DNA from: a virus
DNA: 20,432 nucleotides
Direction: 5' to 3' (one strand)
IMG/VR virus record: IMGVR_UViG_3300047476_000041
Coordinates: 1 to 20,432 of that record
The position numbers and the translations under genes are program-made. Of the stretch, positions 5,764 to 11,860 are shown piece by piece. The number at the start of each line of letters is the position of its first letter. Positions within the stretch are counted from its first letter, which is position 1. Below the pieces are notes generated by a model that was not told the origin of the DNA, did no database searches, and worked only from the letters and a program-made list of their open reading frames with translations.

Positions 5764-5911
5764 ATAACTCCGTCGCTAGGTGAAATGCTCGTCCTCCTGC
5801 TGACCAGATGGATGGTTCCTCTGGTACTTGCAATAGCCTACCGAGGTAGTACTGATATCCGCAACTCAAGTAGGTTGTGAATGATGAATATGAGATGTGC
5901 TCAGGGAGCAC
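5744..5911 (-). CDS. RecB/Cas4-like nuclease, N-terminal part (split gene)
   Basis: This short frame encodes LPEHISYSSFTTYLSCGYQ followed by YYLGRLLQVPEEP and WSAGGRAFHLATELYDRDND before TAA. This is the classic N-terminus of PD-(D/E)XK_1 nucleases: S-x-S-x-x-x-x-Y-x-x-C, then the GG-x-x-x-H helix in which the His is catalytic. The single Cys is the expected first ligand of the Fe-S cluster whose other three ligands are in the following frame. The start is uncertain: GTG at 5909-5911 with AGAAGAG close upstream is preferred; TTG at 5930-5932 is possible and would overlap the upstream gene. The last 20 bases overlap the catalytic frame, which is +1 relative to this one. Confidence 0.7.
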   Translation of the reverse strand: MLPEHISYSSFTTYLSCGYQYYLGRLLQVPEEPSIWSAGGRAFHLATELYDRDND

Positions 5912-5924
5912 GTACTCTTCTAAC

Positions 5925-6092
5925 TTAATCAAGGTTATCCTCAACAAAGTCAGTGAGGTCTTCAAGGTCAGCACGAATCTGTGCGAGGTCGTGCTCGATA
6001 AGAATTATCAGGCTATCTAGGTCACTGACCCAATCGACTACTGCTCGCTGGGTTAGTTGCTGCATCTTGCGTCGCTTAATAAACTTAAACAT
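5925..6092 (-). CDS. Small helical protein, 55 aa, first gene of the early operon
   Basis: ATG at 6090-6092 is preceded by GGAGG five bases upstream, one of the best ribosome binding sites in the window, and the frame ends in TAA at 5925-5927. The product has a basic start (MFKFIKRRKMQQLTQR) and an acidic helical remainder (DLDSLIILIEHDLAQIRADL, then EDLTDFVEDNLD) with a heptad-like leucine/isoleucine spacing, so a coiled coil is likely. It is the first gene after the non-coding region and the nuclease follows within 14 bases. No family is recognised. Confidence 0.65.
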   Translation of the reverse strand: MFKFIKRRKMQQLTQRAVVDWVSDLDSLIILIEHDLAQIRADLEDLTDFVEDNLD

Positions 6093-6113
6093 TTTTCCTC
6101 CGTCTAGTGGTTG

Positions 6114-6169
6114 TTAGATAGTCCCCCCTCAGAGGACAGGAGGTGACTCAATGAGAGGGAACTATCTAA
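6114..6169 (-). promoter_or_regulatory. Large imperfect stem-loop in the early-operon leader
   Basis: TTAGATAGT followed by C-rich sequence (6114-6130) can pair with GAGGGAACTATCTAA (6155-6169): nine perfect base pairs, then a mismatch, then more G-C pairs. It lies 22 bases upstream of the first early gene and its GGAGG site, so it may control translation or transcript stability. Function is inferred from position and pairing only. Confidence 0.45.
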
Positions 6170-6257
6170 ATCTATTATATTATATATTAATTATATATAT
6201 TATATAAGGCGCTCCGCGCCTATATATATTATTAATAATTAATAAATCTAATTATAC
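6170..6257. other. A/T-only tract in the non-coding region, possible promoter or origin
   Basis: Apart from one 15-base GC hairpin, these bases are almost entirely A and T. The minus strand contains TATAAT at 6174-6179, 6179-6184, 6190-6195, 6199-6204 and 6251-6256. Such a tract between the late and early gene blocks is a plausible early promoter region or DNA-unwinding element. No iterated origin boxes are evident beyond the A/T repeats. The whole non-coding stretch is 6093-6430. Confidence 0.4.
6207..6221. terminator. GC-rich hairpin flanked by A/T
   Basis: AGGCGC-TCC-GCGCCT is a perfect 6-bp stem with a 3-base loop, and the alternating TA flanks can extend it with one bulged base. It is symmetric, so it could stop transcription from either side. 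Neither flank is a pure U-run, and if the early promoter lies at 6251-6256 the hairpin sits in the leader as an attenuator or 5' stabiliser. Confidence 0.4.
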
Positions 6258-6280
6258 ACAGACTCTGACTGGTAAATCCC
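6244..6280 (-). promoter_or_regulatory. Candidate minus-strand promoter for the early operon
   Basis: TATAAT (6256-6251 on the minus strand) is an exact -10 hexamer. No good TTGACA is found 16-18 bases upstream (GATTTA is the nearest at 16), so it would be a weak or activator-dependent sigma-70 promoter, or one read by a phage factor. It faces the early genes and would give a leader of about 150 bases. Confidence 0.35.
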
Positions 6281-6311
6281 TCTGCGACACGCCGAGAATC
6301 ACCCCAAAATA

Positions 6312-6329
6312 TGTACATAATTCTGTACA
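6312..6329. promoter_or_regulatory. Paired TGTACA palindromes, possible operator
   Basis: TGTACA occurs at 6312-6317 and 6324-6329, separated by TAATTC. Each half is self-complementary, and the two centres are 12 bp apart. The pair lies between the terminators and the A/T tract, where a regulator of early transcription could bind. Chance occurrence is not excluded. Confidence 0.3.
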
Positions 6330-6351
6330 ACTTTCCAGGAGAATGACAAAA

Positions 6352-6383
6352 TGACCCCCACTCGCGGAAGCGAATAGGGGTCA
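6352..6383 (-). terminator. Rho-independent-type terminator of the late operon (second of two)
   Basis: TGACCCC (6352-6358) pairs with GGGGTCA (6377-6383), and an inner TCGC/GCGA stem is capped by GGAA. On the minus strand the hairpin is followed by TTTTGTC. It lies 48 bases past the last lysis gene, on the correct side to stop late transcription before the early region. Confidence 0.65.
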
Positions 6384-6393
6384 AAGTGTCTTA

Positions 6394-6414
6394 AAACCGC
6401 CTTAGAAGGCGTTT
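6394..6414 (-). terminator. Terminator-like hairpin just past the last late gene
   Basis: AAA-C-CGCCTT-AG-AAGGCG-TTT: a GC-rich stem extended by three A-T pairs around one bulged C. On the minus strand it ends GGCGGTTTTAAG, with a short U-run. It lies 16 bases after the stop of the 63-aa gene, forming a tandem with the hairpin at 6352-6383. Confidence 0.6.
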
Positions 6415-6430
6415 AAAGGGGACTGTAGGG

Positions 6431-6622
6431 CTATGCCTTGCGTCCGAATTCAGGTGCTGACTTGTCTAGCGCCTTGAGGATTGGGCCTACAAGACCGGCA
6501 AGGAAGGCAGTAGCCAATACCTTAGGGTCGTGCTGACCTGCTGTGTAGAGGGCAACCACTGAGGCTGCTGCTGCACGTAGGTATGAGAGGGCAATCTGCT
6601 TTGCTTTTTCTTTGTCGAACAT
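6431..6622 (-). CDS. Small holin-like membrane protein, 63 aa
   Basis: ATG at 6620-6622 with AGGAGG nearby upstream (in CTAAGGAGGACCT). A charged N-terminus (MFDKEKAKQ) precedes an Ala-rich hydrophobic stretch (ALSYLRAAAASVVALYTAG, about 11-29) and a second one (VLATAFLAGLVGPILKAL, about 35-52), with a basic end (APEFGRKA). Two short spans and a charged tail directly after the endolysin gene fit a holin, which would permeabilise the membrane at lysis. The segments are weakly hydrophobic, so a peripheral role is possible. It is the last gene before the tandem terminators. Confidence 0.65.
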   Translation of the reverse strand: MFDKEKAKQIALSYLRAAAASVVALYTAGQHDPKVLATAFLAGLVGPILKALDKSAPEFGRKA

Positions 6623-6631
6623 AGGTCCTCC

Positions 6632-7141
6632 TTAGGACTTGAACACTGGCTTGCCAAAGCCTACGATATATACTGGCAGGGACTTCTTGAGGGTAGGTCC
6701 GTTCTTCTTCTTGTAAGCACGAATCTTCTTGCAGACCTGACCGCCGTTGCGCTGGTCACCCTTCTTGTCAGGTGAGGTGTTACCCTCGATGCAAGTTACA
6801 GTTCCGTCTCCGTTGTCTTTAACCACGATTCCAACGTGACTAATACGGTCAACACCATCGTTGGGAAAATCAAAGAAAACAATATCGCCAGGTAGTGGAG
6901 TCGCTTCATCTACCTTCTCCCATTGCTTCTTTTGAATGAACGCCTGAGCGCCTTTAACCGTGCTGACCACATTAGGAATCTTAAGTCCCACTTCATTTGC
7001 ACACCAATTCACGAAGGAGCCACACCAAGGCAAGAAGTTAGCCTTAGTAAAAGCACCATACTTTGTCTCGTTATCCTTAGGTCCCTCGATAACACCGAGT
7101 TCTCCTCTTGCTACATTGATGAAGTCATTACGCTGACCCAT
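6632..7141 (-). CDS. CHAP-domain endolysin
   Basis: The start is taken at ATG 7139-7141 (MGQRNDFINVARGELG), which follows the upstream stop by one base; a longer frame to 7255 only shadows the neighbouring gene. The 169-aa protein is a single CHAP (NlpC/P60-clan) domain. FLPWCGSFVNWC (36-47) carries the catalytic Cys C40, SHVGIV (101-106) the His H102, and CIEGNT (117-122) the third polar residue (E119 or N121). PLPGDIVFFD (82-91) is the usual strand between them. It should cleave peptidoglycan cross-links as an amidase or endopeptidase. No cell-wall-binding domain follows, only a basic C-terminus (KKIRAYKKKNG). No signal peptide is present, so it depends on a holin for release. Confidence 0.85.
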   Translation of the reverse strand: MGQRNDFINVARGELGVIEGPKDNETKYGAFTKANFLPWCGSFVNWCANEVGLKIPNVVSTVKGAQAFIQKKQWEKVDEATPLPGDIVFFDFPNDGVDRISHVGIVVKDNGDGTVTCIEGNTSPDKKGDQRNGGQVCKKIRAYKKKNGPTLKKSLPVYIVGFGKPVFKS

Positions 7142-7142
7142 A

Positions 7143-7385
7143 TTATTCGCTCGCTTTCTTATCCACCTTGGCAAATGCCTGATTGATTTCCTCAGCCGAT
7201 AGAGAACCATCAGCGAGGTAGAACCGTGCAAGTGCTTCGAGTACTCTTGCTGCACCTAGGGCACCTGCAAGGACTGCTGCCTGCCATACCTCAATGCCAA
7301 CGAGTGAGCCAGCACCGATTACTCCTAGCGCTTCTGCTGCGATTACAGCGAGAATACGCATCATTACATTCTTGAATGTATCCAT
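7143..7385 (-). CDS. Holin-like membrane protein, 80 aa
   Basis: ATG at 7383-7385 overlapping the upstream TAA by one base. Two hydrophobic segments are clear: MMRILAVIAAEALGVIGAG (about 8-26) and VWQAAVLAGALGAARVLEAL (about 33-52), joined by a short turn. A charged tail (LSAEEINQAFAKVDKKASE) follows. Size, two spans, charged cytoplasmic tail and position immediately before the endolysin make it the best class II holin candidate in the cluster. It may act together with the three other small membrane proteins nearby. Confidence 0.7.
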   Translation of the reverse strand: MDTFKNVMMRILAVIAAEALGVIGAGSLVGIEVWQAAVLAGALGAARVLEALARFYLADGSLSAEEINQAFAKVDKKASE

Positions 7386-7555
7386 TACTCATCCTTTGGG
7401 TTACGTAGTTTGAAGGTGATAACCCAGATGAATAGGGATATCAGAATGAAATATCCGACTACATCTTTGGCTGAACCTTCTAGAACAACCCAGGCAATGA
7501 ACATACCTAGGAGTGTCCAAATTTGATTGACGATATCTGAGAGGAAGTTCTTCAT
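7385..7555 (-). CDS. Small two-span membrane protein, 56 aa
   Basis: A 57-codon frame from ATG (7553-7555) that overlaps the TAA of the stalk-protein gene (TAATG) and ends in TAA overlapping the next ATG. AGGAGAAA lies upstream as ribosome binding site. Two hydrophobic segments are visible: IWTLLGMFIAWVVLEG (about 12-27) and VVGYFILISLFIWVITF (about 32-48), with a charged end (KLRNPKDE). It is a plausible holin or antiholin partner of the 80-aa protein. No family is recognised. Confidence 0.7.
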   Translation of the reverse strand: MKNFLSDIVNQIWTLLGMFIAWVVLEGSAKDVVGYFILISLFIWVITFKLRNPKDE

Positions 7556-8853
7556 TATGGGTTTCTCCTGTATGCTGCAGCGCCTGCTACGGCTGCTGCC
7601 TGGGTGGCTATGTTTCCTACAATCACCGCTGATACGAGAACCTTCTCGGACTTCTCTCGTACCTCAGGTGACATATCCGCCCCTACTGAACCGAGTGCGC
7701 TGAGTACCGCACCTGGGTCTGTAAATAATTCAGAGAGTAACTCTGCTGGATTCTGCAGTAGCGCTACGGCTACGGCCTCCTCCTGTGTTAAGATAACTCC
7801 ATTGTCTAGCGTGACTGTTGGAGGTTCGTATGCAATTTCAGGTTGAGATGTTGGTTCAGGCGTTGCAGATTGCTCAATCTCGGGCACAGGATTTGGTTCG
7901 AGAGGTTCCTGAATCTCTGGCTCCTCAATTGGAGACTCATTCGTTTCTTCTTCTACTGGATGTTCAGAAGGTTCTTCGACAGGCGATTGCTCTTCAGCAA
8001 CTGGCTGCTCTTCCGAAGTCGGCTCCTCTAATGGAACCTCCGTATCTGTCTCCTCAGGAGAAGGCTCAGGCTCTGGTTCAGGCAGAGGCTCAGGTTGAGG
8101 TTCTGGAGCCGGAGGCTGCGGTTGTTCAACAACGACTGGCTGAGAAGGAACGATTGGTTGAGGTTCCACTACAGGGATTGGAGTAGGCAATGGAGTTTCT
8201 ATGGGCGACGTTTCTGTTTCTGACGGGATGGTTTGTGTGTTGGATTCAGATGTCTGCGTATCAACGACAGTTACAGTCTCGAGAACCAAATCCTGAGGTG
8301 GTAAGACTACAGAACTTGTATCTTGAGTTGAAGGAGATGAAAGAGTTTCTGCTGTCTGAGAATCAGAAGTTACACTCTCAGAATCAACAGTGGCAGTCAC
8401 AGTATCAGGAACTGGTAGAGGAGCAACAGACTCGGGAACACTTACTGGAGTCTCTGTTTCTTGAGGTGAAGAAGGGGAAGTTGACGTTTCCTGAGAAGCC
8501 GGAACTTGCACAGTATGAGTCTCATTCGTGGTCGTCTGGCTATCCTGAGGTAGCACACCCAGATAGTATCTCAGAGTCGGGTCGCTAAGGTTATCTGATA
8601 TATAGCCAGTGTTATGAACTATCTGGCAATAGAATGCAGCGATGTTTCCTTTATCTGCAAAGTATTGATTGTCGTTATCCCAACCAACATTAAAGGTGCC
8701 ATTGGTACAGGTGACCTGAACCATAGGTGTCATTGCGGCATTGGCTGAGCCCATAAAGCCAAAGCCAATGAATAGTCCTAAGACTACTGCTGCGTACTTA
8801 CTTGCTTTTATCTTCCAAGAGGAAGTGGTAAATCTGGTCAACGCGTTGTTCAA
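7555..8853 (-). CDS. Exported protein with Pro/Glu/Thr/Ser-rich stalk and C-terminal hydrophobic segment
   Basis: A 432-aa frame. Residues 14-40 look like a secretion signal: basic KIKASK, hydrophobic AAVVLGLFIGFGFMG, then SANAA with a likely signal peptidase I site near residue 39-41. Residues 41-103 form a small domain with two cysteines (C49, C76; possible disulphide), including NVGWDNDNQYF and LRYYLG. Residues 104-350 are low complexity: first Ser/Thr/Val-rich, then Pro/Glu-rich. The end has a helical segment and a hydrophobic stretch (VLVSAVIVGNIATQAAAVAGAA) before YRRNP, a possible anchor. The start is uncertain: only TTG codons (8851-8853 or 8839-8841) precede the signal, 56 bases inside the upstream gene. 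This looks like a surface stalk displayed by the infected cell; function unknown. Confidence 0.75.
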   Translation of the reverse strand: MNNALTRFTTSSWKIKASKYAAVVLGLFIGFGFMGSANAAMTPMVQVTCTNGTFNVGWDNDNQYFADKGNIAAFYCQIVHNTGYISDNLSDPTLRYYLGVLPQDSQTTTNETHTVQVPASQETSTSPSSPQETETPVSVPESVAPLPVPDTVTATVDSESVTSDSQTAETLSSPSTQDTSSVVLPPQDLVLETVTVVDTQTSESNTQTIPSETETSPIETPLPTPIPVVEPQPIVPSQPVVVEQPQPPAPEPQPEPLPEPEPEPSPEETDTEVPLEEPTSEEQPVAEEQSPVEEPSEHPVEEETNESPIEEPEIQEPLEPNPVPEIEQSATPEPTSQPEIAYEPPTVTLDNGVILTQEEAVAVALLQNPAELLSELFTDPGAVLSALGSVGADMSPEVREKSEKVLVSAVIVGNIATQAAAVAGAAAYRRNP

Positions 8854-9022
8854 CTCGGTCCAATCGCTCGGTGTTGATATTAACTGCGTCCCTCATTGAA
8901 CTGCCTGAATTAGGTTTTAACTCACTCAGGTAGTGTTCTACTAACCATTTAATTGCTGCAGTAAATCCAGCAATCAATGTCATTATTGCTACGGCAAATC
9001 CTGCCCACTCTGCTGCACTCAT
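8798..9022 (-). CDS. Membrane protein with one span and a coiled coil, 74 aa
   Basis: ATG at 9020-9022 overlapping the stop of the 744-aa gene (TAATG). One clear span (GFAVAIMTLIAGFTAAIKWLV, about 8-28) is followed by a polar linker and a heptad-like helix (NINTERLDRVEQRVDQIYHFL, about 49-69). This single-span plus coiled-coil layout is found in several actinophage holin-like proteins and in inner-membrane spanins. It is first in the lysis region. The 3' end overlaps the start of the exported stalk gene by 56 bases, if that start is right. Confidence 0.7.
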   Translation of the reverse strand: MSAAEWAGFAVAIMTLIAGFTAAIKWLVEHYLSELKPNSGSSMRDAVNINTERLDRVEQRVDQIYHFLLEDKSK

Positions 9023-11256
9023 TAGACCGTCCTAATTGTGATTGTTAGCACTCCACCGTACCCATCAAAGCGCTTGTCAGGTGGTGTGAGTCTGGTGAAT
9101 TTAATCTCTTCGATAACAGCCTGGCGTGATTCCTTAGTGTCAAGGTCCTGCCAAGTGATTACGTCTCCGCCTGCCTCTAAGTCTTCTAGTGTGCGGAGTT
9201 TGTCAAATGCTCGGCCCTCGTAGCCAACCATTACATTGTACTTGTCTATCTCTGTGTCATAGCAATAGACAGGGAACTGAATGATTCGCTGACGTGGGGT
9301 AGCGATAGTTGCCTTAGCCTGGTATCCCTTGAAGATAGGACCCTGACTTGTGGTAGTAGCATCACGATTGAGAATGAACTTATATGCTACATATTCCTGC
9401 GCTGTGGCAGGAGAAGATGTTGTTACTTCAATCGGTGTAACTGTTGCGTCATACGCAATATGGTCATACTCAACTAAGTCTTTATCTACTGTCTCAAGAG
9501 TCATTGAGCCATAGCGGAAGTCACCGCGTCCAAGAAGACGCTTAAAGTTCTTAGGCTCAAGAGTTCCGTACCGGATGTTACCTGTAGTCAGGTATCCGCT
9601 AGGCATTAGTTCGCTTTCTGCCTCGATATAGATAGCGCCAGGTGACTGTGCGCGGGCGAGGGCGCTAGATACTGCAGTAGATGATATGTTGCCTGCAGTG
9701 CGGGCATATGAGAATGTAAATTCAGTAACGTCGGTAATTGTAAATGGCTCGTATGGAGATACATTCGCTGAGTTAAAGGTTGAATCAACGCCCTCTACCC
9801 ACACTAAATTGCCGACGGCAAAGCCGTGGGCGCTAGATGTAGTCAGTGTTGCAACGTTAGATGTCAGTGCCTTATTGACAATCAAGCCACCCTTAGTCAG
9901 ACCTTGTGCTGTGTAGGCAAGACGGTCTGTTCCATTAAGGAATGCACACGATGTAGTGTGACGACCAGTGACTCCACCGTAGTAGATATCGTTTGCCCAA
10001 GCAAAGCGCAGTGGCTCTAACTCATTAGATAGGTCAATGCGGATTGTGCCAGGGTTTCCGGCTACAGATGTAGCACACCAGATGTAGTGGTCACGGGCAG
10101 CAAAGTCATAGCAAGGCTGGCTTGTTTCTACAATCAGAGGACCGTAGGTGATTGAGCCATCTTGGTCAGAGACTGTGGCAGCACGCACACCCTTGTTTGT
10201 GCCAATCATCATATAGCCAAGGTAGTAGTAAATCTTATGGACAATCTCGCCCACTGGCAACTCGGCTGCTACTACAGCGCTAGTCAGGGTAGGCATCACA
10301 CCTGCTGTAGATAGTGTGAATTTCTGAATGGTAGATTGAATGCCGTTGTATCCTGCAATATAGATAGCAGGGCCAGAGGCTGTGATAGATGTATAGACGT
10401 GGCTAGATGCTGGATGTGAGTAGAGAGCAGTAGGCAGAGCCGATGCGCTCGATGACATCTCATAGACTTTGTTGTTAAGGCAGAGAACAATACGCTCTTT
10501 GACGTATTCCATAATCGCATTAGAGACTACGTTGGAAGAATCCTTCCACATCTGTGTCTCATCTGCTGTGCTTGCTGCGCTGCCAGTCAATGGCTTTTTG
10601 TACATAGCACTCTTGATTACACCAGCATCATCAATCTTGGTAATCCAATAGGCTGTAGTTCCATCGTCGCAGATGGCATAGACTGGGTAAGATGAGCCAG
10701 CGTTGTAATTGACAAAGTGTGTCTCTTCGCCAGCAGAGTCAATCTTATCTACATCGTATCCATCGTGCATCAATACACCGGAGGTGTTGTTCCACTTGAT
10801 AGAACGGACGGTCTGCCAAGGGCGACCATTAGACTGCAAGTCTTCTGTAGTGATGTGGCCTGCAGCGGAGTTCTTAAGTAGGGTTACCTGTCCCTTGGTC
10901 CAGACATCGATACCGCGTGAGTCAGCAAATCGGTAGTGACCGTTCTCATCAGTAGTTGCTGGGTCATAGAACTTAATGCCGTCACCTGAATGGAATGATG
11001 CCTGACTTCTAATCCACCAACCAGTCAGGGATTGCTCACCTGGCTCTGCGCCATTGTCAAACTGGTCCTTACGGAAAGGTGCAGTCTGACGGATGTATGG
11101 CCGAGAATCATTGATAGCATAAATAAATGGGATGCCGCCGATAGCGACATTGTAGGCTACGTCAGTATTCTGCCATACAGATGTAGAAGAAACTACACCA
11201 ATATCTACGGCAATAGCACGCGTGGCTCTACCTTCGGTTATATCACGACCCGCCAA
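9022..11256 (-). CDS. Large virion structural protein, tail or tail-tip, 744 aa
   Basis: The start is a TTG (11254-11256) with a strong GGAGGTG four bases upstream. The protein is rich in beta-forming residues with recurring Gly/Asn/Asp turns and repeated strand-turn units such as YAICDDGTTAYWITKIDD (193-210) and VYEMSSSASALP, which suggests a beta-propeller or beta-rich tail component. A segment of about 60 residues (NKALTSNVATLTTSSAHGF onward) resembles the small Ig-like or hydrolase-fibre domain found in tail proteins (VWVEGVDSTFN ... FTITDVTEFTFSYA). Position between fibre genes and lysis genes fits a tail-tube, needle-tip or host-range protein. No enzymatic motif is seen. Confidence 0.7.
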   Translation of the reverse strand: MAGRDITEGRATRAIAVDIGVVSSTSVWQNTDVAYNVAIGGIPFIYAINDSRPYIRQTAPFRKDQFDNGAEPGEQSLTGWWIRSQASFHSGDGIKFYDPATTDENGHYRFADSRGIDVWTKGQVTLLKNSAAGHITTEDLQSNGRPWQTVRSIKWNNTSGVLMHDGYDVDKIDSAGEETHFVNYNAGSSYPVYAICDDGTTAYWITKIDDAGVIKSAMYKKPLTGSAASTADETQMWKDSSNVVSNAIMEYVKERIVLCLNNKVYEMSSSASALPTALYSHPASSHVYTSITASGPAIYIAGYNGIQSTIQKFTLSTAGVMPTLTSAVVAAELPVGEIVHKIYYYLGYMMIGTNKGVRAATVSDQDGSITYGPLIVETSQPCYDFAARDHYIWCATSVAGNPGTIRIDLSNELEPLRFAWANDIYYGGVTGRHTTSCAFLNGTDRLAYTAQGLTKGGLIVNKALTSNVATLTTSSAHGFAVGNLVWVEGVDSTFNSANVSPYEPFTITDVTEFTFSYARTAGNISSTAVSSALARAQSPGAIYIEAESELMPSGYLTTGNIRYGTLEPKNFKRLLGRGDFRYGSMTLETVDKDLVEYDHIAYDATVTPIEVTTSSPATAQEYVAYKFILNRDATTTSQGPIFKGYQAKATIATPRQRIIQFPVYCYDTEIDKYNVMVGYEGRAFDKLRTLEDLEAGGDVITWQDLDTKESRQAVIEEIKFTRLTPPDKRFDGYGGVLTITIRTV

Positions 11257-11279
11257 GGGACACCTCCACTAAATAGAAA

Positions 11280-11516
11280 TTAAAGAACGATTACTGCTGC
11301 TTCTTCTGCGGTCAGTTTCTGACCTGCTACCAACTTAGCCTTGGCAGATGCCTTAAGTGCATCAAGGGCAGCCTTGGCTGCAGCCTCTTCCTCTGCGCGA
11401 GTTGCTGCTTCAATGCCTGCAATCTCACGCTCGTTGATTTCCTCAGGGGTTAATTCGATGTACTCTTCCTTGCCAGTCTTAAGGTCAACGTGTAGTCTCA
11501 TTGGCTTAGTTGTCAT
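11280..11516 (-). CDS. Small tail-fibre-associated protein, 78 aa
   Basis: The start is set at ATG 11514-11516 (MTTKPMRLHVDLKTG), 11 bases inside the previous gene; the longer frame to 11594 shadows that gene. The N-terminal third is a beta-hairpin (MRLHVDLKTGKEEYIELTPEE), followed by a long Ala/Glu/Lys-rich helix (about residues 33-62) and a short end (KLTAEEAAVIVL). Short beta plus long helix proteins beside fibres often help fibre folding or attachment. That role is inferred from location and shape, not from a recognised domain. Confidence 0.65.
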   Translation of the reverse strand: MTTKPMRLHVDLKTGKEEYIELTPEEINEREIAGIEAATRAEEEAAAKAALDALKASAKAKLVAGQKLTAEEAAVIVL

Positions 11517-11850
11517 AGTTAATCGGTTCCCAATCTGTAATCTCTTCATTCCATTGATACATAAGTCCATCGGTAGGGTACTTAACTGGTGCAACCCATT
11601 GTGCTGCGCGAGTTAGAATCCAAGATGGATAAGGCTGAGGTGCTACAAACCAGTCTTCAACTGGGTCATAGGTGTAGCCAATTCCTGCATAGTTCATACG
11701 TATGCGGTTGTTGTAACTTGTCTGAATCCATCGTCCGCTTAAACCAAGTTCATCACGAAGATATTCTTCGCCACGATACTCTTGGTCGTCAGGTACAACG
11801 AGGACACGTGTTACGATATTGTTCTCATCTACTTCTGCAAAGTGTGCCAT
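11506..11850 (-). CDS. Virion/fibre-associated protein of the MAHFA type, 114 aa
   Basis: ATG at 11848-11850 preceded by AAGGAGAT. The sequence follows a pattern I know from many aquatic phages: MAHFAEVDENNIVTRVLVV, a short insert, GRWIQTSYNN, RMNYAGIGYTYDP, APQPYPSWIL, then W-x-AP-x-x-YP-x-DG with Y-x-WNEE near the end. It encodes a compact beta-rich protein usually found among tail fibre genes. A structural or fibre-tip role is likely, but I know of no defined biochemical activity. It directly follows the second glycine-rich fibre. Confidence 0.8.
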   Translation of the reverse strand: MAHFAEVDENNIVTRVLVVPDDQEYRGEEYLRDELGLSGRWIQTSYNNRIRMNYAGIGYTYDPVEDWFVAPQPYPSWILTRAAQWVAPVKYPTDGLMYQWNEEITDWEPINYDN

Positions 11851-11860
11851 TGTTATCTCC

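Noticed and set aside
6093-6430. tRNA gene or phage attachment site in the non-coding region
   Set aside because: The hairpins do not form a cloverleaf, there is no T-loop consensus, and no integrase gene is present in the window.
7142-7255. N-terminal extension of the endolysin frame
   Set aside because: It fully overlaps the 80-aa membrane protein gene and reads as Arg/His-rich shadow sequence; the ATG at 7139-7141 starts directly at the CHAP domain.
7818-8186. Plus-strand 122-codon frame, Gln/Glu/Ala/Leu-rich
   Set aside because: It lies opposite the Pro/Glu-rich stalk coding region, and its composition is what the complement of that low-complexity DNA would give. The sense frame has a signal sequence and fits the operon.
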